A stretch of 64,000 bases of DNA from Sphingomonas sp. OV641 (GCF_900109205.1 NZ_FNZB01000001.1:992001-1056000), one strand, 5' to 3'. Counted from the stretch's first letter, positions 8,682 to 17,665 are shown. The notes: generated by a model from the letters alone, not told the origin. Numbers and translations: made by a program.

Positions 8682-9071
8682 TCAGCCGACAGCGCGGCGG
8701 TTCAGATCGTGACCAAAGGCTAGAATGGCGACCCCGATGATCGTCCAGAGCGCCTCGCCATCGTGCGTCAGACCGGCATCATGCGGAAGCGACAAGGCAC
8801 CGGCCATGATCCCGAGACCGAGCGAACCCACTGCGATCGGGAGAAGAAACCCGTGCTGAAGCGCGCCCCGCCCCAGTCCCAACGCGCCCAAGCCAATCGC
8901 CACGGCAAGGCCAATTTCGTGAACCAGCGGGTCCACGAACAACCCTCCGACGGCCGATAGCATGGCCAGCAATACAGCGCTGGCGATGCAGTGAACCACG
9001 CACAGCCCGGAGACGATGATCGCGAAACGATCCAGCCGAGAAGACAGTACAGGGCGAGCAGCGGTTAGCAT
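8682..9071 (-). CDS. MerC-domain integral membrane protein
   Basis: 129-residue protein with four predicted membrane helices (about 15-38, 45-67, 72-92, 102-122) and a CVVHC metal-binding motif in helix 1, as in the MerC mercury-uptake family. Chromosomal homologues in alphaproteobacteria occur without mer genes and are often linked to zinc regulation; this one has no mer neighbours. It is tail-to-tail with the methyltransferase (3-base gap). A dyad that looks like a Fur-family operator lies 20 bases upstream of its start. Confidence 0.85.
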   Translation of the reverse strand: MLTAARPVLSSRLDRFAIIVSGLCVVHCIASAVLLAMLSAVGGLFVDPLVHEIGLAVAIGLGALGLGRGALQHGFLLPIAVGSLGLGIMAGALSLPHDAGLTHDGEALWTIIGVAILAFGHDLNRRAVG

Positions 9072-9090
9072 CTGACCCGCAGATAGCGCC

Positions 9091-9114
9091 GTGATGATGA
9101 GGATACAACATCAC
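9091..9114. promoter_or_regulatory. Candidate Zur/Fur-family operator dyad
   Basis: Arms GTGATGATG (9091-9099) and CAACATCAC (9106-9114) are complementary at eight of nine positions around a 6-base centre. The site sits directly upstream of the MerC-like gene, in the gap shared with heme A synthase. The half-site GATGTTGTA is close to the Zur core GATGTTATA, so zinc control is plausible but unproven. Confidence 0.4.
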
Positions 9115-9179
9115 ACCAGCAATTTTTTGGCGAGATGATGCGCCATTGCCCCCGTGCTTCGGCGATCCTAAAGGGCGTC

Positions 9180-10220
9180 ATGCTCAAGCCTAGTCCCGGC
9201 TTTCGTGTTTCAGCCCGACCGCTGGCTCTTGCTCGCTGGCTGTACGCAGTGGCGGCACTGATCGTGTTGATGGTGGCCGTCGGCGGCATCACGCGCCTGA
9301 CCGAATCGGGTCTCTCGATTACGCAATGGAAGCCCCTCACGGGTATCATCCCGCCGCTGAATGACGCGCAATGGCAGGCTGAGTTCGCGAACTATCAGAA
9401 AATACCCGAGTATCAGCAGATTAACGCGGGCATGACCCTCAGCGGGTTCAAGGCGATCTTCTTCTGGGAATATGTGCACCGCTTGCTGGGCCGGGTGATC
9501 GGGCTGGCCTTCGCGCTGCCGCTATTGTGGTTCGCCATCCGCCGTCAGGTGCCGTCAGGGTATATGCCGCGCCTGCTAGCGCTACTCGCACTGGGCGGAA
9601 TGCAGGGTGCGATCGGTTGGTGGATGGTGGCATCTGGTCTGTCGGTACGCACCGACGTCAGCCACGTACGCCTCGCCGTGCATCTTTCGGCCGCGTTGGT
9701 GATCCTGGGCGGCGTGGTCTGGACGGCGCTTGATCTGCGCGACCTTGCCCGCAGCCCGCTTTCCCGTCCCGCCAAGCTGACAGCACTGGCCGCTACAGCG
9801 CTGTTGTTGCTAGGTTTTCAGATCGTGCTGGGCGCGTTCACCGCGGGTCTGAATGCCGGCTACGCCTTCAGTAGTTGGCCGTTGATGGGCGAGACCCTCT
9901 TCCCCGAGAACACGTCGATGGTTGATCCGGCCTGGCGCAATCTCGTCGACAATCCGGTGGTGGTGCAGTTCGCGCATCGCTGGTTCGCATTCGTTGCCGC
10001 CCTGGCCGTGATCTGGCTGGCGGTTGCCGCGCGACGCCTTGGCGCCGTTGCCGCATGGGGCAGCGTGATCCTGCTTGTCGGGTTGCAGATCGTTCTGGGG
10101 ATCTCGACTCTGCTGACTGGCGTCGAGATCAACGTCGCCGTTGCGCATCAGGTGAATGCCGCCGTCCTGTTGATCGCAGTGGTTGCCGCCGCGCATAAAG
10201 TGGGCCGAGGCGCAGGCTAA
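9180..10220 (+). CDS. ctaA: Heme A synthase, COX15/CtaA
   Basis: Inner-membrane monooxygenase oxidising heme O to heme A for aa3-type cytochrome oxidase. It has 346 residues with about eight membrane helices and internal two-fold symmetry. Hallmarks are GGITRLTESGLSITQWKPLTG, WEYVHRLLGR (heme His), SHVRLAVHLSAAL, NAGYAFSSWPLMGE, FAHRWFAF and AHQVNAAVLL. I start at MLKPSPGF; the frame extends to 9135 without conserved sequence. It is long for alphaproteobacteria, type 2 in the family sense. No ctaB or ctaD is adjacent, so heme A is made from unlinked genes. Confidence 0.95.
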   Translation: MLKPSPGFRVSARPLALARWLYAVAALIVLMVAVGGITRLTESGLSITQWKPLTGIIPPLNDAQWQAEFANYQKIPEYQQINAGMTLSGFKAIFFWEYVHRLLGRVIGLAFALPLLWFAIRRQVPSGYMPRLLALLALGGMQGAIGWWMVASGLSVRTDVSHVRLAVHLSAALVILGGVVWTALDLRDLARSPLSRPAKLTALAATALLLLGFQIVLGAFTAGLNAGYAFSSWPLMGETLFPENTSMVDPAWRNLVDNPVVVQFAHRWFAFVAALAVIWLAVAARRLGAVAAWGSVILLVGLQIVLGISTLLTGVEINVAVAHQVNAAVLLIAVVAAAHKVGRGAG

Positions 10221-10295
10221 ATTCGGGCATGATCGGCCGGACCTGAGCCGTTTTCGGCCGCACCTTGGTCACTTTCGGCCTGTTTCCGGACGGTT

Positions 10296-10952
10296 TCAGC
10301 CATAACGCTCTTCCCGCCACGGATCGCCGCGCATGTGATATCCATTCACCTCCCAGAACCCCGCACGATCGGCGCCAAGAAACTCAATTGCGCTGATCCA
10401 TTTCGCGCTCTTCCAGAAATAAAGGTGCGGAATGATCGCGCGGACCGGACCGCCATGCTCCCGCGTGAGCGGCTGCCCCTGCCATGAATGGGCGATCAAC
10501 GCGGCGGGGTCGGCGAAGTCGCGCAAGGGGACGTTCGTGGTGTAGCCATCATAGCCATGAAGCATGACGAACTGAGCCTCGTCGCGCGGCTCCGCCAGGT
10601 CGAGAAGCGTCGCGGTCGACACGCCTGACCAATCATTGTCATAGCGCGACCATGTGGTGACGCAGTGAATGTCGGAGCACATGCTCGCTTGCGGCAGTTG
10701 CTGGAAGGATTCCCAATCCAGCGTGATCGGTCGGGACACCAGGCCGCGTACGTCCAGTCGCCAGCGATCGAGCGACACGTGCGGCTGTCGGCCTAGATCC
10801 AGGACGGGCCAGTTGCGCACGAGGTGCTGCCCGGGCGGCAGGCGATCACGCTCGGGCGCGGCACCAGGGGGAGCGATGAACTTCCCTTTGGCGGCCCATT
10901 GACGCTTGGACCGGGTCAGCTTGGAATCGGGCGGTGGCGTGGGATCACTCAT
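10296..10952 (-). CDS. Sulfite-oxidase-like molybdopterin oxidoreductase
   Basis: 218-residue protein of the sulfite oxidase / MsrP catalytic family (YuiH-like, cytosolic as no signal peptide is present). The molybdenum-ligand cysteine is Cys97 in SDIHCVTTWSRYDNDWSGV. HGYDGYTTNVPLRDF, GGPVRAIIPHLYFWKSAKW and the ending GFWEVNGYHMRGDPW are all family features. The substrate is unknown. It converges on ctaA with a 75-base gap that holds repeated TTCGGCC words but no gene. A molybdate transporter is encoded 5 kb downstream. Confidence 0.9.
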   Translation of the reverse strand: MSDPTPPPDSKLTRSKRQWAAKGKFIAPPGAAPERDRLPPGQHLVRNWPVLDLGRQPHVSLDRWRLDVRGLVSRPITLDWESFQQLPQASMCSDIHCVTTWSRYDNDWSGVSTATLLDLAEPRDEAQFVMLHGYDGYTTNVPLRDFADPAALIAHSWQGQPLTREHGGPVRAIIPHLYFWKSAKWISAIEFLGADRAGFWEVNGYHMRGDPWREERYG

Positions 10953-11144
10953 CTCTTGCTACTCCTCCCAGCGCGGACTCTAGCACTGCAGCCTTCGCTT
11001 AACATCCACGCGGCCACCCTATTCAGCGCTTGTTCTTCTGCGCCGGATACATCTTGCGACGAATAAGCCCGTGGATCGGCACATAGCAGCCACAAGCATC
11101 GTTCAGACCGATCCAATCAACCAACCTCCCTGGGGAGCACGTCC

Positions 11145-13574
11145 TTGCCTGCATGGCTTCTGCCTCTCGTTACCCTTGCCCCTGCTGCTGTTCCTGCTGC
11201 CGCAGTGCCGGCGGCTCCCGTTCCGAGTCCGGCGCAGCAGGCTCCGGCGGGTCAGGAGGCGCCGCCGCCTGATGCCGAGGAGGAACTGGAGCTGGAGGAC
11301 GATATCGTCGTCACTGGCAACAGGACGCCGCGTGGATCCGTGATCGGCGACATCAAGCCTGAAGTGGTGCTAAGCGGACGCGACATACGCGCCTATGGCG
11401 CCAGCGACATCGGTGAGCTGCTGGAGGAGCTCTCCCCTCTGATCGGAAGCATTCAGGGGCGCGAGTCCGGTTCTCCGGTGGTGTTGCTGAGCGGCCGGCG
11501 CATCAGCAGCTTTCGCGAGATCCGCGACCTGCCACCGGAAGCGATCCAGCGGGTTGACATCCTGCCGGAAGAAGTCGCGCTCAAATACGGGTATCGCGCT
11601 GACCAGAAGGTGGTGAACATCGTCCTTCGCCGACGCTTCAATGCCGTGACCGCGGAGGTCGAGACGAACCTGGCGACCGACGGGGGACGGCAGGTTCATG
11701 AGGCCGACCTCAACTACCTGCGTCTGGGCAATGGCAGCCGCTTCAGCGTGGATGGCGAATATACGCGCAGCAATCCGCTGTTCGAGACCGAGCGCGAGCT
11801 TGCCAATGCCGATCCGAACCGCACCCTTCTGGCCGCAAGCGATGCGGCCAAGCTGAACGCGACCTACAATCGCACCATCCTGGGCAACGTCTCCGCGACG
11901 CTGAGCGGTGAGCTTGAGGGCGCGAATACGCTCGCCGGCCTTGGCAGTGCATCGGATGGCCAGCCGCTGCGCCGTGATGCGCGGACGCGCACCGGATCGC
12001 TGAACTATGCCTTGAACGGTGATCTGGCGCGGTGGCGCTGGTCTCTTGATGGCGGATATACCCGGGACTGGTCCACCACACGGACCGATCGCGATTATGG
12101 CACGGCTGTCCGGCGCGATCGCGCCAGCTCCGTCACCGAGCTGTTTCAAAGCGAAGCGACGTTAAGCGGCAGCATCGTCGATCTGCCGGCGGGCGCACTG
12201 ACTGCTACGTTGAAGACGGGCGTCTCGCTACGAGACTTGCACAGCGAGTCGCGCCGGGCCGACCTCTTGTCGTCAACCGACCTGTCGCGCGATCAGGCGA
12301 ATGGACAGGCGAATGTCGATCTTCCGGTGTTCCGGGACGGGCCGATCGGCGCCTTGAGCTTCAACGTGAACGGAGCGGTGGACCAGCTTTCGGATTTTGG
12401 GACGCTTGGCGCGGTGGGTTACGGCTTCAATTGGCGCCCGGCAGAGGCGATCCGGCTGATCGGCTCCGTAACCCACGAGGAAGGTGCCCCCACGATCCAG
12501 CAGCTCGGCAACCCGACGATCGTCACGCCCAACGTGCGGGTATTCGACCTTACCACCGGCCAGACCGTGGATGCGACCACCGTTGAGGGCGGCAATCCTA
12601 GCCTGCTGGCGGATCGTCGACGCGTGCTCAAGCTGGGGCTTACCGCCAAGCCCATCTCGGGCACCGATCTTACCCTGTTGGTGAACTATACCGACAGCCG
12701 GATCGACAATCCGATCGCCAGCTTTCCTACTGCCACGCCCGAGAGCGAGGCGGCTTTTCCCGACCGGTTCGATCGCGATGCTGCCGGAACGCTGATCCGC
12801 ATCGACAATCGGCCAGTCAACTTCGACAGCAGTCGCCAGCGCCAGATCCGCTGGGGGCTGAACTGGTCGGAGGAACTGGAAGCACCGCCGCCGACCGGAC
12901 CGGACGGCCAGCCGCTCACCCCCGAGCAGATCGAGGAGCGGCGGTCCGAGTTCCGCGAGCGGTTCCGGCAGGAGCGCGGATCCGGCACCAGCGAGAGCGG
13001 CGTTCGAATCGGCGGGCCACGGGCATTCCCCGGCGGAGGCCCGCGCGGGTTCGGCGGTGGCGGTTTCGGCGGTGGCAGAGCCGGACGCGTGCAGCTAAGC
13101 GCCTTTCACACCTGGCGCCTGGAAGACACGATCACCATCCGACCGGGTGTGCCCGAACTCGATCTGTTGAACGGCTCGGCCGTGGGCGCCCGTGGCGGGC
13201 AGCCGAGGCACGAGATCCAGTTCAACGCCGGGTACAACCGCAGCGGGATCGGCATCAGGCTGAACGGCACCTGGGAAAGCGGCACCACCATCCTGGCCAA
13301 CCCCGGCGGCGCGTCATCGCCCGAGGATCTTGCATTCGGCTCGCTGTTCACGGCCAATCTGCGGATCTTCGCCGACCTGAGCCAACAGCGGTCGCTGGTG
13401 CAGAAAGCGCCATTCTTCCGCGGGTCCCGGCTGACGCTGGCGATCAACAACGTGTTCAACCAACGCCTTGATGTGCGCGACGCGACCGGTGCGGTCCCGA
13501 TCGGCTATCAACCGGCGCTGCTTGATCCGCTTGGCCGGTCGGTGAAGGTGAGCTTTCGAAAGCTGTTTTTCTGA
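11145..13574 (+). CDS. TonB-dependent receptor with Gly-rich insert, TTG start
   Basis: 809-residue outer-membrane receptor. The signal peptide is short and Ala/Val/Pro-rich (1-24). A Pro/Glu linker leads to DDIVVTGNRTPRG (TonB-box region) and a plug with VVLLSGRRISSFREIRDLPPEAIQRVDILPEEVALKYGY. The barrel ends at KLFF. The usable start is TTG at 11145, with GGGGAG eight bases upstream; no in-frame ATG fits. Codons about 582-646 form an unusual insert: a charged helix (TPEQIEERRSEFRERF) followed by a Gly/Arg/Pro-rich run. This plug type is common in sphingomonads and caulobacters; the ligand is unknown. Confidence 0.88.
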   Translation: MPAWLLPLVTLAPAAVPAAAVPAAPVPSPAQQAPAGQEAPPPDAEEELELEDDIVVTGNRTPRGSVIGDIKPEVVLSGRDIRAYGASDIGELLEELSPLIGSIQGRESGSPVVLLSGRRISSFREIRDLPPEAIQRVDILPEEVALKYGYRADQKVVNIVLRRRFNAVTAEVETNLATDGGRQVHEADLNYLRLGNGSRFSVDGEYTRSNPLFETERELANADPNRTLLAASDAAKLNATYNRTILGNVSATLSGELEGANTLAGLGSASDGQPLRRDARTRTGSLNYALNGDLARWRWSLDGGYTRDWSTTRTDRDYGTAVRRDRASSVTELFQSEATLSGSIVDLPAGALTATLKTGVSLRDLHSESRRADLLSSTDLSRDQANGQANVDLPVFRDGPIGALSFNVNGAVDQLSDFGTLGAVGYGFNWRPAEAIRLIGSVTHEEGAPTIQQLGNPTIVTPNVRVFDLTTGQTVDATTVEGGNPSLLADRRRVLKLGLTAKPISGTDLTLLVNYTDSRIDNPIASFPTATPESEAAFPDRFDRDAAGTLIRIDNRPVNFDSSRQRQIRWGLNWSEELEAPPPTGPDGQPLTPEQIEERRSEFRERFRQERGSGTSESGVRIGGPRAFPGGGPRGFGGGGFGGGRAGRVQLSAFHTWRLEDTITIRPGVPELDLLNGSAVGARGGQPRHEIQFNAGYNRSGIGIRLNGTWESGTTILANPGGASSPEDLAFGSLFTANLRIFADLSQQRSLVQKAPFFRGSRLTLAINNVFNQRLDVRDATGAVPIGYQPALLDPLGRSVKVSFRKLFF

Positions 13575-13686
13575 GCACAGCGTGAGCAAACACGGGCGTG
13601 ACGATCGCGGCGGTATTTAGGTACCCGTCGTGAACGCCGCGGTTTTGTTGACTTTCTGCACGGCTTACATCAGAGCGCCCCTCAAC

Positions 13687-13713
13687 ACGCCGCGCTCGAA
13701 TTGGGGGCGGCGT
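13687..13713 (+). promoter_or_regulatory. Stem-loop in the rplM leader
   Basis: ACGCCGC (13687-13693) pairs with GCGGCGT (13707-13713) over a 13-base loop, 28 bases before rplM, and is followed by CTTCGTTTA. It could be a ribosomal-protein leader or an upstream terminator. A TTGACT hexamer at 13648-13653 may belong to the promoter. Confidence 0.35.
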
Positions 13714-13741
13714 CTTCGTTTATTGCAAAGGTCCATAGCCC

Positions 13742-14221
13742 ATGAAGGCGCTGATGAAGACCACCAAGGCGGCCAAGCCCGCAGAGGTGGAAAAGAAGTG
13801 GCACATCGTTGACGCCACCGACCTGGTGGTCGGCCGCGCCGCGGTCGTGATCGCTAACGTGCTGCGCGGCAAGCACAAGCCGTCGTTCACCCCGCACATC
13901 GATTGCGGTGACAATGTCATCGTGATCAACGCCGACAAGGTGCGCTTCACCGGCAACAAGCTGGCCGACAAGGTCTATTACAAGCACACCGGTTATGCCG
14001 GAGGCATCAAGGGCGTCACCGCCGCCAAGGTGCTGGAAGGCCGCTTCCCCGAGCGCGTGCTCGAGAAGGCCGTGGAGCGCATGATCCCGCGTGGCCCGCT
14101 CGGCCGCCAGCAGATGCGCAACCTGCGCATCTTCAAGGGCGCAGAGCATCCGCACGAAGCGCAGAACCCTGAGGTCCTCGACATCGCCGGCATGAGCCGC
14201 AAGAACAAGGTGGGCGCATAA
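13742..14221 (+). CDS. rplM: 50S ribosomal protein L13
   Basis: Large-subunit protein that starts assembly of the 50S domain II/VI interface. It has 159 residues, with the alphaproteobacterial start MKALMKTTK ahead of [59 protein letters not shown] is highly characteristic. Its stop codon overlaps the rpsI start by one base (TAATG), so the two are translationally coupled as in most bacteria. Confidence 0.98.
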   Translation: MKALMKTTKAAKPAEVEKKWHIVDATDLVVGRAAVVIANVLRGKHKPSFTPHIDCGDNVIVINADKVRFTGNKLADKVYYKHTGYAGGIKGVTAAKVLEGRFPERVLEKAVERMIPRGPLGRQQMRNLRIFKGAEHPHEAQNPEVLDIAGMSRKNKVGA

Positions 14222-14775
14222 TGTCCGACAATCGCCAGTCGCTTTCCGACCTCGCCGCGCTGACCCAGCAGGCGCAGCAGCCCGCCGCTGACGCGCCGGC
14301 CGCCGCCGGTGCCGAGACCGCCACGACCACCGAAGCACCGGTGCAGACCCAGCCGACGACGCCGCTGCGCCAGCAGGAGCTGGACAAGTACGGCCGCGCT
14401 TACGCCACCGGCCGCCGCAAGGACGCCGTTGCGCGCGTCTGGCTGAAGCCGGGCTCGGGCAAGATCACGATCAACGGTCGTGACCAGGAAGTCTATTTCG
14501 CACGTCCGACGCTGCGCCTCGTCATCAACCAGGTGTTCGGCATCACCGAGCGCGAGGGCCAGTATGACGTGATCTGCACCGTTAAGGGCGGTGGTCTGTC
14601 GGGCCAGGCCGGTGCGGTGAAGCACGGCATCAGCCAGGCGATCACCAAGTATGAGCCGGCACTGCGCGCCCCGGTGAAGGCAGCGGGCTTCCTGACCCGC
14701 GACAGCCGTACCGTCGAGCGTAAGAAGTACGGCCGCGCCAAGGCACGTCGTAGCTTCCAGTTCTCGAAGCGCTGA
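14221..14775 (+). CDS. rpsI: 30S ribosomal protein S9
   Basis: Small-subunit protein whose C-terminal SKR tail reaches the P-site tRNA. Residues 55-184 are the conserved S9 domain ([55 protein letters not shown]). Residues 1-50 are an Ala/Gln/Thr-rich extension, also seen in other alphaproteobacterial S9 proteins and probably disordered. A terminator follows 50 bases downstream. Confidence 0.98.
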   Translation: MSDNRQSLSDLAALTQQAQQPAADAPAAAGAETATTTEAPVQTQPTTPLRQQELDKYGRAYATGRRKDAVARVWLKPGSGKITINGRDQEVYFARPTLRLVINQVFGITEREGQYDVICTVKGGGLSGQAGAVKHGISQAITKYEPALRAPVKAAGFLTRDSRTVERKKYGRAKARRSFQFSKR

Positions 14776-14825
14776 TCCGGCTGCTCCGCGCCGCCAAACG
14801 GCGTCGGAGTTCGCTCACAGACAAG

Positions 14826-14861
14826 AAGGGGATCGCTCATTCGGGCGGTCCCTTTTCTTTT
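14826..14861 (+). terminator. Rho-independent terminator of rplM-rpsI
   Basis: An 11-bp stem (14826-14836 with 14845-14855, including G-T pairs) closes an 8-base loop and runs into CTTTT. Confidence 0.8.
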
Positions 14862-14885
14862 GCCTGTCGCAGATTGCCGCCGCGA

Positions 14886-14960
14886 TGTTTGTCGCTGCCG
14901 GTTCTGTCGCTGCCGGTTTCTTCGATGCCGGTTCGTTCGATGCCGGTTCGCTCGATGTTT
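14886..14960. repeat. Five tandem 15-bp repeats
   Basis: Exactly phased 15-base units close to GTTCGTTCGATGCCG, with the third and fourth most alike and the first and last most degenerate. They lie in the 234-base gap between rpsI and the aspartic protease. The 15-base phase keeps frames open on both strands, but no ribosome site supports a gene here. Confidence 0.8.
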
Positions 14961-15009
14961 GTGACGGCGGATCATCGCAGAGCAAGGATTGCGCTCCTAT
15001 ATCGCTTCC

Positions 15010-15639
15010 ATGCCTGCTCTGGCCGACCTTGCCCCTCACCTTCCGCTGATCCTCACGCTGCTGGCCGTCACGCTGATCGCCGGGTTCCTGCGCCGAATTC
15101 CCGTCATCGGGCGGATCGTCGGCGTGTTCACATGGCTGATCCTCATCGCCGCGCTGGCGCTGGTGCTGGGACAGCGCGAGCGGTTTGATCCCTATCTTGG
15201 ACGAGTAGCGGAGATGCTGGACCTCTCCGGGCAACAGGTGGTCGGCGAGGAGACCCGCATCACGATGAGCCCGGACGGCCATTTCTGGGCCTCGGTTCGC
15301 TTCGGCGGGCTGACCCGGCGCATGCTGATCGATAGCGGCGCGACCGTTACCGCTTTGTCCCTCGACACGGCTACGCGCGCAGGGCTGGACGTGCGCGATG
15401 CGCTCTTTCCGATGCTCCTGCGCACCGCCAACGGTACCATCCGGGCGCAGACTGCGGCCGTCGAGGAACTGAAACTTGGCAATGTCGTCGCGCGCGATGT
15501 GCCGGTGGTCGTCTCACCGGCGTTCGGCGATACGGACGTGCTCGGCATGAACTTTCTGTCGCGACTGAAATCCTGGCGGGTGGAGGGGCGGACGCTGATC
15601 CTGGTCCCGCATCATCCGCAGGACGTCACAGCCGGATAA
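15010..15639 (+). CDS. Membrane-anchored retropepsin-like aspartic protease
   Basis: 209-residue protein of the clan AA (TIGR02281-like) family. Two N-terminal membrane helices (about 10-27 and 33-54) precede a single-lobed retropepsin domain with the catalytic Asp108 in MLIDSGATVTALS and a closing DVLGMNFLSRLKSWRVEG. Such proteases must dimerise; the domain is probably periplasmic and its substrate is unknown. The start is uncertain: a TTG at 14989 lies seven codons upstream and neither has a clear ribosome site. The last 14 bases overlap the convergent modC gene. Confidence 0.85.
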   Translation: MPALADLAPHLPLILTLLAVTLIAGFLRRIPVIGRIVGVFTWLILIAALALVLGQRERFDPYLGRVAEMLDLSGQQVVGEETRITMSPDGHFWASVRFGGLTRRMLIDSGATVTALSLDTATRAGLDVRDALFPMLLRTANGTIRAQTAAVEELKLGNVVARDVPVVVSPAFGDTDVLGMNFLSRLKSWRVEGRTLILVPHHPQDVTAG

Positions 15640-16231
15640 TCTGCCGCCCGCCCAGTCGTTCGGCCTCCTCCGGATCGTGCGTGACGATCAGCATCGGCAG
15701 CCGTACCTCGTCGCGGACGCGTTCGATCGCGCGCATCGCCTCCTCTCGCCGGGCGCGGTCCAGCGAGGCGAGCGGCTCATCGAGCAACAGGAAATCCGGC
15801 TCACTCAGCAGCGCGCGGCCGATCGCCACGCGGCGCGCTTCACCGCCTGACAGGGTGCGCGGCCAGCGATCGAGCAGATGGGCGATGTCGAGCCTGCTCG
15901 CCATGTCCGGCAGCGCGGCCGCGTTCGGCGCCCCGTAGAGCAGATTGCGGCGCACGGAGAGATGCGGGAAGAGCCGCGGTTCCTGAAACACGACGCCCGA
16001 TCGGCGCCGCTGGGGCGCCACGTCGACCCCGCTCACGGCATCGAAGAGCAAGCGGCCGGCGACGCGGACGTGGCCGTGATCCGGGCGGAGCAGGCCCGCG
16101 ATCGTCATGAGGATGCTGGTCTTTCCGGCGCCGGATGGGCCGAACAGGACGCTGGCGCCGTCGCCCGAGCGAAAGGCGGCGGCGACCAGGGCACCCCCGC
16201 GCCGGACCGTGACGTCTATGTCAAAGGACAT
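15626..16231 (-). CDS. modC: Molybdate ABC transporter ATP-binding protein, short form
   Basis: ATPase subunit of the ModABC molybdate importer. 201 residues contain the whole nucleotide-binding domain: Walker A GPSGAGKTS (31-39), Q-loop VVFQEPRLFP, signature LSGGEARRVAIGRALL, Walker B FLLLDEPLASLD and the switch His in VTHD. It stops right after this domain, so the C-terminal Mop/TOBE domain of full-length ModC (about 350 residues) is absent. The start lies inside modB (11-base overlap). Confidence 0.92.
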   Translation of the reverse strand: MSFDIDVTVRRGGALVAAAFRSGDGASVLFGPSGAGKTSILMTIAGLLRPDHGHVRVAGRLLFDAVSGVDVAPQRRRSGVVFQEPRLFPHLSVRRNLLYGAPNAAALPDMASRLDIAHLLDRWPRTLSGGEARRVAIGRALLSEPDFLLLDEPLASLDRARREEAMRAIERVRDEVRLPMLIVTHDPEEAERLGGRQIIRL

Positions 16232-16907
16232 GGAGGCGGCGCCCCTGGCGGCGGGCGAGCAGTTCCGACAGGATCAGGGCTGCGAGACTGAGCGCGATCG
16301 ATATGGCCGCGAGTTGCGACACCATCGCCTCGCCGCCAGGACGCTGGAGCGCGGCATAGATGGCAAGCGGCAGCGTCTGGGTCTCACCCGGCACGTTGGA
16401 GACGAAGGTGATGGTGGCACCGAATTCTCCAAGCGAGCGCGCGAAGCCGAGCATGGCGGCGGCGAGCACGCCGGGGAACGAAAGCGGGAGGGTGATGGTC
16501 ACAAAGGTGCGCCACGGGCCGGCACCCAGCGTTCGTGCGGCCTGCTCAAGTCGCTGGTCAACGCTTTCCAGCGACAGGCGAATGGCCCGGACCATCAGCG
16601 GCATGGCCATGATCGCGGCCGCCAGCGCGGCGCCGGTCCAGCGGAACAGGATGGTGATGCCGAACCATCGGTCGAGCAAGGCGCCGAGCGGACCGGCGGG
16701 AGCAAAGGCGAGGAGCAGCATCCAGCCGGTCACTACGGGTGGGACGACGAGCGGCAGATGGACCAGGCCATCGAGCAGGATCTTGCCCGGGAAGCGGCCG
16801 CGCGCCAGCAACCAGGCGAGCGCGAACGCCACCGGCAGCGAGCCAAAGGTGGCCACTCCCCCGATCAGCAAGGACAGGGAGACGATCGTTTGCAGGCCGT
16901 CGTTCAA
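16221..16907 (-). CDS. modB: Molybdate ABC transporter permease
   Basis: Inner-membrane permease of ModABC, 228 residues, the normal length. About six helices are present, with the EAA loop LEQAARTLGAGPWRTFVTITLPLS contacting ModC. PLVVPPVVTGWMLLLAF and SLGEFGATITFVSNVPGETQTLPLAIY are typical ModB segments. No ATG fits; the likely start is TTG at 16907, which overlaps the modA stop (TTGA), so translation is coupled. The frame stays open far upstream through modA antisense, which is not coding. Confidence 0.92.
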   Translation of the reverse strand: MNDGLQTIVSLSLLIGGVATFGSLPVAFALAWLLARGRFPGKILLDGLVHLPLVVPPVVTGWMLLLAFAPAGPLGALLDRWFGITILFRWTGAALAAAIMAMPLMVRAIRLSLESVDQRLEQAARTLGAGPWRTFVTITLPLSFPGVLAAAMLGFARSLGEFGATITFVSNVPGETQTLPLAIYAALQRPGGEAMVSQLAAISIALSLAALILSELLARRQGRRLHVL

Positions 16908-17665
16908 GGTCTGGTGAAGCCGAAACGGCCCATGATCTGCCGGCCACGGGCAGAAATGAGGAACGTGCGGAACATTTCGGCCTGATCGTGGCGGGAGGCG
17001 CGCAGGCGAGCGATCGGATAGGTGATTGGCGCATGGCTGGCCGGCGGAAAGACGCCCGCGACGCTCAGCCCGGATGCCATTCGCGCGTCCGTCCGATACA
17101 CCACGCCATACGGAGCTGCCCCCCGCTCGACCAGCGCAAGCGCGGCCCGGACATTCTCCGCCCGGACAACCCGCGGCAGGACCATCTCCCAGGCGCCGAG
17201 CCGTTCGAGCGCCGCCTTGCCATAACGACCGGCCGGTACGGCATCGGGATCCGCCATGGCGAGCGCGGCCCTGCCGAGCGCGCGACCCAGCGCCGCGCCA
17301 CTGAGGCCGACGATCGACGGCTGTCCCGGACGCGCGACGACGACCAGACGATTGCCGACAAGATCCGCCCGGCTGCCGGGCGCCAGCAGCTGTCGCCGGG
17401 CGAGATCGTCCATCCATTCCTGATCGGCCGATATGAACAGATCGGCCCGCGCGCCCGCCGCGACCTGTCGCGCCAGGGCAGAAGATGCCGCGAAGGAGAG
17501 AACGGGCCGGGCATGCCCCTGTTTCGCCCAATCATCGGCGGCGGCGCTCAGCGCCTCCTGCATGCTGGCCGCGGCAAGGACCAGCGGGCCGCGTTGCTGG
17601 GCCCAGGCCGGGGGGGCGAGCAGCGACAACAAAAGGAGCAAAGCGGAAAAAAGACGCACGGACAT
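16904..17665 (-). CDS. modA: Periplasmic molybdate-binding protein
   Basis: Substrate-binding subunit of ModABC, 253 residues. The signal peptide is SVRLFSALLLLLSLLAPPAWAQ (cleaved after AWA). Mature motifs are LAAASMQEALSAAADDW, FAASSALARQVAAGARADLFISAD, VRAENVRAALALVERGAAPYGVVYRTDA and the ending GRQIMGRFGF. I use the ATG at 17665; a TTG three codons upstream is possible with AAGGGG close by. It is first in modABC and divergent from the acyl-CoA dehydrogenase leader. I saw no convincing ModE site. Confidence 0.92.
   Translation of the reverse strand: MSVRLFSALLLLLSLLAPPAWAQQRGPLVLAAASMQEALSAAADDWAKQGHARPVLSFAASSALARQVAAGARADLFISADQEWMDDLARRQLLAPGSRADLVGNRLVVVARPGQPSIVGLSGAALGRALGRAALAMADPDAVPAGRYGKAALERLGAWEMVLPRVVRAENVRAALALVERGAAPYGVVYRTDARMASGLSVAGVFPPASHAPITYPIARLRASRHDQAEMFRTFLISARGRQIMGRFGFTRP

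Noticed and set aside
14493..14975. 160-codon minus-strand frame with Arg/Asn/His repeats
   Set aside because: It is antisense to rpsI and the 15-bp tandem repeat; the repetitive product is a by-product of the DNA period.
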